Source of the DNA: Myotis daubentonii
Lineage: Eukaryota > Chordata > Mammalia > Chiroptera > Vespertilionidae
Length of the DNA: 64,000 nt
NCBI RefSeq assembly: GCF_963259705.1
Contig: NC_081844.1
Location: 49,895,501 to 49,959,500, forward strand
Reading direction: 5' to 3'
Part shown: in pieces, positions 55,996 to 64,000 of the stretch
How the letters are laid out: each line of letters opens with the position of its first letter
Numbering within the stretch: the first letter of the stretch is position 1
Notes under the pieces: model-generated
Databases searched by the model: none
What the model saw: only the letters and a program-made list of their open reading frames with translations
Told to the model about the DNA's origin: nothing
Translations under genes and position numbers: made by a program

Positions 55996-58900
55996 GACCA
56001 TTAGATAACTTTTAAAATATGGATACATTTTAATAGGCTTCAGAAACTCTGGTTTATATACAAGTTTTAGATGTGTGTGTTTTTTGATTAAGTACAAGTC
56101 CTACTAAAAAGAATCCTTCATTTTTATTGTCTTGTTAGTGTCAAATTCATTTTCTACTTCCTCGCTCTCACTTCATTCTCTGCTAGTTAGAAGATACCTC
56201 CTGCAGGCCTATGTTTATCCTAGGGAATTAGGTACATTGGTATATTTCAAAGTGTACAAATAATCACTGCTGTAAAATTGGGAAATCAAATAAGAGGAAA
56301 AAAACACAAAACATAAACAACAATCCTCCTGAAAAGTAACATTATTCAATAAATCATGAAGTATAATTCATTAATTTCTTTAGATTTCTGTCACTGTAAA
56401 AAGAGATTTACTTCATATTTTACTTGAGCAAATGTTTACTTGTCACAATGTTTCTGAAAGGGCTCTAAGGGAGCCTTACCCAGAGTTGATATTCAACAAT
56501 TGCTATTGCACTGTCTTTTAAGTATAGAAGAAATAATAAAAACAAATACATAGATGATTAAAGTTACAGCTTTTCATATAGAAAATAAAATCACACCTAG
56601 ACATTTAAAACTAATACAATTATGTGAACTCCATCCTGAAGAAGAAAAATATCCTTTGGGATTCAGTGATACCCTTCGACTTTAAAAGTTGATCATTTTC
56701 TTTCAGGATTTTAGGGAGGGATTCTTGAGATCAGCTAGTCTATTGCTTTCTTAGTTGCTGTAATTTTTGCTCAATTGAAATCTTACCTAGAATAGTAAAC
56801 AAATAAACAGGTATCTGTTCTATTTGAAGTGGGTATTTGAGACATGTAATACCATCAAATACAATCCACATTACCATTTCAACAAATCTACCAGTAGGGC
56901 AGGCTCTCTGAACTTTAAAAAACAAATCAAAGATAAGTGAAATCCTCTAGATATAACAAAACTCTACTTGAAATCCACTGATCTAGACCAGCTACCTGAT
57001 ATCATGATTTCACAGAATATGATTTTAACTCCATAGAATATACCTCGAAAGCCCTCAGCTAATTAATGTCAAGGTTAAGATTACAGCCTCATTTATTAAT
57101 TTCAATTTCAGTCCTTTTTATTCTTTATTTAAGCAACTTTATTTTCATATTTAAATTTTAATTCTCTATTAACACATTGTATGGATGCTCATTTGTTTAA
57201 AAATACAGTTAATACTGTCCACTAAGAATAAGTATCTCTTCTTAATTTTGTTATATTATAATAAGAACTAACTTTACATAGTAGTAAAATACATTAAGGA
57301 ATTAAGAGATAAATCCAGTAGGAAAACAAATCACCATCTTGGTACCTACTTTCTTCTTTATCTTTTATCCTCCTTGACCCTTGATAATAAAAACCATCTG
57401 AAATATCTCTCAACTCTTAGGGAAGCTCCAAAATTTGTAAATAAGACAGTGAAGAGCTGAGCAATCTATTTGGAAGTGATGGTAGGAATGGCCATGAATA
57501 TGCTTTATTTAGATTTTAGTTGTACTGTGGAAGGCTTAGAGAGAAGATTGATGAAGACTATTAGGGTGCTAATCCTCAAAAATGCTACTACCTAATCCTC
57601 TAACTTCCTTTACTCATTAGACCTCCAATTGTCACTGTTCATAGAAATCTTTGTTTCCCACTTTTAAAAACACAACACTATATTCCCCATTTTACATTGT
57701 TTGTCGTAACTCTAGGTTACTTGGCCCTGATATGCCTTCCTGTTCATCATTTATACTTTGTGATAGTCACCCCTCTCCTATAAAAGCCAGATCATTAGTA
57801 TCAACTGTTTACATACATACACTATTCACCCATTCTCCTTTACTTTAGCTTTACTGACAGATCATTTCACTGACACCACTTCCTTTCAAAACTCTCCAAA
57901 AGAAAAATTGATCCTATACTTTTCAACAAGAAAATGCTATCAGAACATATTTTCATTGTAATATATAACCATCATACATACTATATTTAAATATATGTAT
58001 ACACTAAATAATTATGTTTTAAAAAAACCAGTCCACACCTCTATCTCAAGAAATTAAACACTGCCAGAAGAGCCCTATATATTCCTCCTTGTTCACAGGC
58101 ACCTCCCTCACACTTTGAGATAATCATTACACTAAATGCCAAGGAAACTCACTAATATTCTGGGACCACTTCAATGTTTATTCAAGGTTTCAGAATTTTT
58201 GAACTAAGAGAGCTGTCTTATGTTATATCTCAGTACTTCTCCCCCTTCCCTCCCCACATTCCCTTATAATCACATAGAGGTAGACTTTAGTGCTCACCTT
58301 ACTACTCAATCACTCTGTCTATAAATACCTAAGGAGCTCCATGATGTTGGTTGCCCTCTAATGCCTTACCCAGGATTTTTTAAGTTTCTTTGTACGGAAG
58401 AGTTTGTCTGAATAACTTAGTCAACTTAGCTAAACCAGTATTTATCTCTCCATTACTGACCCTTGATGACATGTACTTCACACACTTAGATTCTGTCAAA
58501 ATTTTTAGTTAGGATCTTCATGAATGGGTGTGGTCATCTGTAATTCTAGCAAGAATTTAAAATATTGACAGTCACTATAAAGAATTTGAAAACTTATGGA
58601 CAAATTCTAACTGAATTACCAGACCACAGAAAGTAGACACCTAAGTCAGGAGGTGAAATCCCTCAGCAGGCCAGTCTCCAGAAAGTCTCAGAAACTGAAG
58701 GCACCAAATAGGTAGAAGATCTTAGAAAGTAGTTACCAACTCTTATTTTGTTTCAATTTTTTTGCCGTTTCAGGAACATAATTACTATTTTTTAAATATA
58801 CAATTTATGTAAATCTGAGCCTCACTTAATACATCAACAAATATTTGTATGAATTATGGGAAATATATCTACCCTATTTCTGATACTTATTTCCAGATCT

Positions 58901-59211
58901 ATCCCTTTATGACTTTTATACAGGATGAAATAAATATTTCTAACACTAAAAAAATAAAAGATTTTATATTGATTGAGTGGAAAGATTACTGGGATGAGTG
59001 AAAAAAAAATGAATAAGGAGTCTTAATTTGTTTTGGAACCAAACAATAAGGCTTTATTTGTTCACAGCAATGTTGGCAACTCACAAAGAGAAGCATGAAA
59101 TAGTGACAAGTGTATGAGAAATATTGATAGAAGGAGACCTTTAAAGTTCTGTAGATGCTTTAAATTTTGAAAATGAGCTGTATGTTAATAAACACAGATT
59201 TCATAATCATT
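55996..59211. other. No gene; long repeat-poor AT-rich stretch
   Basis: About 3.2 kb, the largest stretch without an obvious young transposon. No frame exceeds about 65 codons and none has a recognisable domain. Nothing RNA-like seen. Confidence 0.5.
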
Positions 59212-59249
59212 CCAAGTGTGTATACATTTTGGGGGGACATACTGTATAT
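59212..59249. mobile_element. Mariner MITE terminus fragment
   Basis: CCAAGTGTGTATACATTTTG then GGGGGACATACTGTATA resembles the right terminus of the element at 41029-41152. The other end was not found. Confidence 0.45.
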
Positions 59250-59279
59250 AAAGTGTCATCTGCATTCTGTTCATTAATC

Positions 59280-59875
59280 ATAGGCTCATTTATCCCTTCA
59301 TTCTTTCACTCAACAAATATTTACTCAACATGTACAATGTGTCAAGAACTGTACTCATCTTTGGAAATACTTCAGTAAACAATACAGAAAGAAATAATTA
59401 TTGCCCTTGTGAAAACTAATTCTAGTGTGGGGAGAGACATAGTTAAAAAGTAGACAATCGTACTGTAGGATGGAAGGTGGTAAGTATTATAGGGAAAATA
59501 AATCAGACAAGAAGAGAAGAAGTGGGGGGGGGGGTTAAGCTGCAATGTTTGATAGGGTAATTAGAAATGGCTTCAACCAAGAAGATAAGTATTGAACAGA
59601 CACTTCAAGAAGGTGAGAGAGTAAGCCATATAGATTCTGTAAGGGGAGTATCTTAAGCAAAGGACTGGGCAAGTGCAGAGGACCAAGGCTGGAGATTACC
59701 TGGTATGCCTGCAGAAGACGTGAGAGTGAGAACTAAAGGAGGTAAAGGCAGAGGCATCAATAGAGGACAAACACAAGCAGAATTTTGTTGATAGGCCGCC
59801 ACTGTAAGGACCTCAGTTTTTATTGAAATAACATGGGAAACCACTGGAGGGTCTTGAAAACAGGAGTGACATGAT
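59280..59875 (+). mobile_element. Ancient mammalian interspersed repeat (unassigned)
   Basis: The order CATTCTTTCACTCAACAAAT, CAAGAACTGTACTCATCTTT, GGTGGTAAGTATTATAGGGA, AACCACTGGAGGGTCTTGAA, AGGAGTGACATGATCTTA is a familiar old repeat of mammalian genomes (LINE or DNA-element derived; I do not name the family). It has a 21-bp stretch (59452-59472) also found in the Helitron at 61718. Interrupted on the right by a SINE. Confidence 0.55.
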
Positions 59876-59884
59876 CTTATTCTT

Positions 59885-60097
59885 ATTTTTTAAAATATTT
59901 TTATTGGTTTTAGAGAGAAAGGAAGGGAGAAAAAAAGAGAGAGAAAGGAAGGGAGAAAAAAAGAGAGAAACATGGATGAGAGAGAAACATTGATCAGCTG
60001 CCTCCTCCATGCCCCCTACTGGGAATCGAGCCTGCAACATGGGCATGTGCCCTAACAGGGAATCCAATGGTGACATATAAGCCATACCAGTCAGGGC
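59885..60097 (-). mobile_element. tRNA-derived SINE, reverse
   Basis: On the minus strand: GCCCTGACTGGTATGGCTTA head, diverged B-box, TGTTGCAGGCTCGATTCCCA, AGGAGGCAGCTGATCAATG, and A-rich tail. A short internal duplication AGAGAAAGGAAGGGAGAAAA occurs twice in tandem at about 59912-59966. Confidence 0.87.
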
Positions 60098-60099
60098 TG

Positions 60100-61445
60100 A
60101 TTCACATTTTTAAAAGGTATTTTTAAAAGCAGGATGTAGGTCAGGGTGTAAGAAGGGAAAACAATGAGTAATCTAATGCAATGATAATTCATGCATGAGA
60201 TGACAGTGCTTATACCAAAATGACAGCAGTAAAGATGATTTTTAAAAATAAGCATCTGAATATATTTTAATAATAGAGCAATATAATTTGCTAGTAGGTT
60301 TTTTGCAAAATGTGATAGAAAGCAAGAAAGAGGAATGAAGAATGATCCCTCTATATTCTCAAAGAGAATCCCTACTTATAATTGAAAAAAAGCTAAAACC
60401 TAAATAGATTATAATCTTGGCCAAGGAATACAATTAATTTGTGGTGCAACTGGAATCCAGGCATTTAGACTAAAAATCTATGTTTCCTTTATCTTTACCT
60501 GAATTGCTTTTCAGTATGATGTTTATATCATTTACCTTAAATCAAGAGCATTTTGCCCAATATGAAATCAGAATTTCTGGGTTCAGCTGACTGACAGCTG
60601 CCTTCCACAGTTTATTGTTTTTGCATGAAATAGTAAGATTATCAAAGGTCTGATAGAATGCAATTTCACAACTCATAATGCATTTGCTCAAATGCTAAGG
60701 CTGAGGAATAACTGTTAGACAAAGTGGGAATGAACTGATTCCTTTTTTGAATGAAAAGAACAATTGAGTGAAAATGCATTCATTCCCCCCTCAGTTTTTT
60801 TATAAGCTCCATGACCATGTGAAACAAATGAAAAATGCTATGGAAAAGCTGAGATAAAAAAACACCAAAAACTTTATTAGTACAGCTATGTGAATTTCTG
60901 CACTAATGGCTTCATACCCAAGCTCATTCTCCCTGAGAGGGTAAAAATTCTCATTTAATACAAGAAAGCAATTTGTCCTAAGAGTCCTTGAATGAAGCCT
61001 TCAGAATAAAAGAAAATTCAGCACTATTTGATGAGTCTTAGAAGCAATGCAAGTAACACTCAGTTCTACGTCAATTGATGTGGCAATAAACTCCCAAGAA
61101 CTTTCTCTTATGGTGTTCTCTGATTGAAGGCAGCATTCAGAGTTGAAGGATGATGACACACTACAGTTATAAGCATTCTAGAAGGATATGGGGACAAGCT
61201 CTTCGGCAGCAAACTGCGCACATATGGTCCAGTTAATGATGAACTGGCTAAACCCACTTCAGGCTTTCTATACTCAAGTTTGGTAGGGAAAAAAGTGGTA
61301 CATTGAAGCTAGTTTCAGGAAAAATGCCAGGTCCAAAATAAAAGGGATCATTTGGACTTATGTCTTATAAGTTAACTATAGTGTTTTCCTCTGGTTAACT
61401 GGGTTTTCCATATATAACCACTTAGATCACTTATGATTATACTTA
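60100..61445. other. No gene; AT-rich DNA
   Basis: No coding frame, TIR or retroposon tail recognised. Confidence 0.5.
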
Positions 61446-62065
61446 TACTAGAGGCCCGGTGCACGAAATTCGTGCACGGGAGGGGGGGGTCCCCTCAGCC
61501 CAGCCTGCACCTCTCCAATCCAGGACCCCTCAGGGGATGTTTGACTGCCCATTTAGGCCTGATCTCAGGGATGAGGCCTAAACTGGCAGTCGGACATCCC
61601 TCTCACAATCCTGGACTGCTGGCTCCTAATTGCTCACTGCCTGCCTGCTTGGTCACTCCTAACTGCTCCCGCTGCCAGCCTGATCACCCCTCACTGCCTC
61701 TGTATGCTGGTCTGTACAGACAATCGTACTGTAGGATGCAGGGCTAGTCACCACTAACTGCCCCACGCTGTCAGCCAGGTTGCCCCCAACTGCCCCCCTC
61801 TGATGGCCTAGTCGCTCCCAATTTCCCCCTCTGCTGGCCTGGTCGCCCCAACTGCCCCCACACCAGCCTGGTTGCGCCATGCAGCCTGCTTGTTCAATCA
61901 TTTGGTCATCCCTCACTAACCCCCCTGCCAACCTGGTCGCCCCATGCAGCCTCCTTGTTTAGTCTTTTGGTCATCCCTTACTAACCCCCCTGATGGCCTG
62001 GTCATAGGCAGCCATCTTGTGAGGGTGTGAAGGTTAATTTGCATATTACCTCTTTATTATATAGG
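61446..62065 (-). mobile_element. Complete Helitron, reverse, 620 bp
   Basis: The plus strand begins CTAGAGGCCCGGTGCACGAA, ATTCGTGCACGGG (intact 3' hairpin in reverse) and ends TTAATTTGCATATTACCTC, TTTATTATATAGGA, the reverse of a TCCTATATAATAAAGAGG start. The interior has degenerate units built on GGCCTGGTCGCCCC, AACTGCCCCC and TTTGGTCATCCC. No transposase. A stretch at 61718-61738 is foreign to the unit pattern and equals 59452-59472. Confidence 0.95.
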
Positions 62066-62066
62066 A

Positions 62067-62483
62067 CAATTATAAAACAACCTTGTACAGCCTACTATAA
62101 ACATATACCAACATACCAACAAGAGGAAGAAATACTTTTTTTGTGGTGAGAATGAGAGTGGCAGAAAAGTAATAAGATTGATTTTTATATGAGGTATATA
62201 AGGATCTGCTGAAAGACCATAAATTCTAAATCAAAATTAATAAAGATACAGCCCATGCTATGGGGGTCACCAATCTGCAATGTGCCTGGGGGATGGCTAA
62301 TAAGTGTGTATTAGGAAATGTAACCAATTTAGTTCAAGTGATAAACCCATTTATGGTCAAATAAGTCACATGATGCCAAGTCATTGATAACTGAAAGCAA
62401 TTTTCAATCTCCTAAGGATCATAAGCAGTTGTTTGATTAATTGCTACATCTATAAGATGACAGGCAAATAAGAAAATATTCTA
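62067..62483. other. No gene; AT-rich DNA
   Basis: No supported feature in this 400-base gap between a Helitron and the LTR. Confidence 0.5.
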
Positions 62484-63188
62484 ATGGTGAAAGGTGCACC
62501 GCCCGCCTCTCCGGGCGGTGCGGGGGGAGGAGTCTGGCCGCCCGGCTCTGGGATCCCTCCGCGCCCGCCGTAGGGCCTGGCCTCCCCGGAGCGGGTCCGA
62601 GTGTCCGGACCAGCTGTGTGGTGGCCGGCGGCAGGCCGAGGGGTGGGGCCGGGCAGCAACCAACCGCAGGGGAGGTCATAGGAGCGGAAGGCCTTACCGC
62701 CTGGCTCTTTCCTCCCTTCCCCCGTGGTCGGCTCCCCGCTTGCCCGCGCTGGGGCCGGGGGTCCATGCGGCCCTCGGGGCCCGGTCGGGGGGGCCGGGGC
62801 CTGCATGGGCTGGCCGCCGGGCCCCATGGGGGGGGCGGCATTGGCTCCCCGGCCCACGGCGGGAGCCCGGCGCGGGCTGCCACCCGCCCGCTGCCCCCCC
62901 GGACTGGGCCCAGTGCAGCAGCGGCGGCAGCAGAGTGGGGCGCATGCCCTAGCTCGGGGAGACCGCCATGCTGCAGTGCACCGGCCCCATGGGCCGGGCC
63001 TGCTCCGAGCAGATGCCGCTCCCCCAGAGCTGGGCCACTCCACCGGCCGCACCCCGTTTGCTGGGCCTGTGCCGCCCAGATGCGCTGGAGTCCCAGTCTG
63101 CCCGCAGGCCAGCTGCGGGTGCTGTGCGGGAGGGCCATCCTGCCTTGTGGCGAGTTCGAGCGGCAGCAGCAGGAGCCGGGCAAGGACT

Positions 63189-63284
63189 GCGCCCTCCATC
63201 TTGCCTTGGGTCCTCCATCTTGGGACAGAGCCATGTGCGCCCTCCATCTTGCCTTGGGTCCTCCATTTTGGGACGGTGCCATGT
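63189..63284. repeat. 48-bp direct repeat in LTR U3
   Basis: Two tandem copies of a unit beginning GCGCCCTCCATCTTGCC and ending GCCATGT, with a few differences. Each has two CCATCTT/CCATTTT motifs. Duplicated enhancer-like units in U3 are common in gammaretroviral LTRs. Confidence 0.92.
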
Positions 63285-63404
63285 GCTTCCTCATGGGAAG
63301 AAGCCGCTGCTAGCCACACCCAGGATTTCTCTGGATTAACCAATAATAATCAAGGGAAGTGCACGCCATCACTATGACCACATCCTGTACCGACTAGCGC
63401 CTGG

Positions 63405-63460
63405 CCAATCAGCGGGGCCCACAGTCCCCTCTCCTGCCCTCACTCCACCCCCCTTTAAAA
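63405..63460 (+). promoter_or_regulatory. LTR core promoter (CCAAT and TATA-like boxes)
   Basis: CCAATC at 63405-63410 and TTTAAAA at 63454-63460, 44 bases apart, suggest a transcription start near 63480-63490, at the edge of the CT repeat. Predicted from motif spacing only. Confidence 0.65.
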
Positions 63461-63477
63461 CCCCCTGTCCCATCAGG

Positions 63478-63478
<1 letters not shown>

Positions 63479-63521
<43 letters not shown>
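63479..63521. repeat. (CT)n microsatellite in LTR
   Basis: About 21 CT units just downstream of the TATA-like box, near the expected start of R. Confidence 0.97.
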
Positions 63522-63523
<2 letters not shown>

Positions 63524-63581
63524 CCACTGGAGCTTACCGTTGCATCGGTGAGTGTGGCAGGGGAGCCAAACCTAGGTTTGA

Positions 63582-63587
63582 AATAAA
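63582..63587 (+). terminator. LTR polyadenylation signal
   Basis: AATAAA followed by TGACTCTTTGCTTTTGCATC. Placed between the promoter and the LTR end, as expected for the R region. Confidence 0.75.
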
Positions 63588-63663
63588 TGACTCTTTGCTT
63601 TTGCATCGGACTGACTGGCTCCCTGGGGGTCTTGGGAACTTTGAAATCTGGGCACCTCAATGG

Positions 63664-64000
63664 TAGTATGCTATCTTAAATATAAGTTATTTGATAGTAT
63701 CATTAAGATGTCAGTACAACTCTGCTGAGTCTATAACATTAAATATGCAAAAACCTCATATTATAATCCTTTTTAGAATGAGAAAAATATAAGCAGACAT
63801 GTAGCAAATACCATGAGAAAAAAAATCACATTTGAGGTTAATCTGATTTAATTCAGCTACAAGGAAATGGAGTCGCTGAGAATGAGAGCACAAATTTCCG
63901 GCAGGAGGGAGACTTGAGAATAATTCTATTGCTTGTTGAGAGGGAAAGAAAGATTTGAATCCATTCCCTGCCACTATGTGGTACTAGGAACCAAGTGGGG
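63664..64000. other. No gene recognised
   Basis: Mixed-composition DNA to the window end. The 72-codon minus-strand frame has no recognisable feature. Confidence 0.45.

Larger units (their letters stand above)
62488..63659 (+). mobile_element. Solo LTR of an ERV1-type endogenous retrovirus, 1172 bp
   Basis: Starts TGAAAGGTGCACC, ends GGGCACCTCA, with the 4-bp duplication ATGG on both sides (62484-62487, 63660-63663). TG...CA ends and a 4-bp target fit gammaretrovirus-like ERV1. The promoter reads plus: CCAAT box (63405), TTTAAAA (63454), CT repeat, AATAAA (63582). The first ~650 bp are very GC- and CpG-rich and begin with a hairpin (CACCGCCCG / CGGGCGGTG, 62497-62520). There is no internal retroviral region, so it is a recombined solo LTR. 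Long frames on both strands (up to 297 codons) overlap each other and are composition artefacts. Confidence 0.9.

Noticed and set aside
62437..63377. Several long open frames (up to 297 codons) on both strands
   Set aside because: They overlap each other in all frames inside a CpG-rich LTR where stop codons are rare, and none has a recognisable domain. The region is explained by the solo LTR.

Overview
The window is non-coding, repeat-dense mammalian DNA, almost certainly from a vesper bat (Vespertilionidae). The lineage call rests on four element types seen together: many tRNA-headed Ves-type SINEs, several Helitrons with the HeliBat signature (5' TCCTAT...AATAAAAGG-like start, 3' hairpin around GTGCACGAATTTCGTGCAC, CTAG end), young non-autonomous hAT elements including a SPIN-type one, and young L1s. 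I found no host exon, tRNA, rRNA, CRISPR or bacterial-type gene. Nearly all open frames lie inside transposons or low-complexity DNA. The window reads as intergenic or deep intronic sequence that has absorbed several waves of transposition.

Layout. 1-14.2 kb: mostly old AT-rich sequence with SINEs, a 5'-inverted (twin-primed) L1 at 4529-6101, ancient L1 remnants, a SPIN-like hAT element at 8105-8415, a GGGGA polypurine tract at 9.24-9.46 kb, and a hAT MITE inside a SINE head at 11.37 kb. 14.7-16.0 kb: a young 5'-truncated L1 with a clear target-site duplication (TSD). 18.26-19.46 kb: a 1.2 kb Helitron carrying an array of tandem palindromes, followed 13 bp later by a mariner-type MITE. 20-33 kb: quiet DNA with SINEs, MIRs, two hAT MITEs, two larger TA-flanked terminal-inverted-repeat (TIR) elements and a short Helitron. 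33.8-40.5 kb: a Helitron split by a full-length minus-strand L1 (34414-39968) with an open 1273-residue ORF2 and an ORF1 broken by one stop codon, followed by a second Helitron. 45.85-47.76 kb: a TSD-flanked 1.9 kb L1 derivative with 5' UTR, an intact ORF1 of 280 codons and 3' UTR but no ORF2 (HAL1-like). 51-54.7 kb: Helitrons in both orientations, including a 473 bp unit bounded by two outward-facing Helitron 3' ends. 61.4-62.1 kb: a complete minus-strand Helitron with an apparent templated insertion. 62.49-63.66 kb: a CpG-rich solo LTR of an ERV1-type endogenous retrovirus with a 4 bp TSD.

How the parts relate. The full-length L1 encodes an apparently complete reverse transcriptase/endonuclease but a truncated ORF1p. 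The HAL1-like element 6 kb away encodes a complete ORF1p and no ORF2. The SINEs and HAL1-like copies depend on L1 ORF2p for mobility. The Helitrons and DNA transposons here are all non-autonomous or fragmentary. The strongest candidates for novelty are the ORF1-only L1 derivative, the inverted Helitron pair, the tandem-palindrome Helitron, and the 21-bp sequence shared by one Helitron and DNA 2.3 kb upstream.
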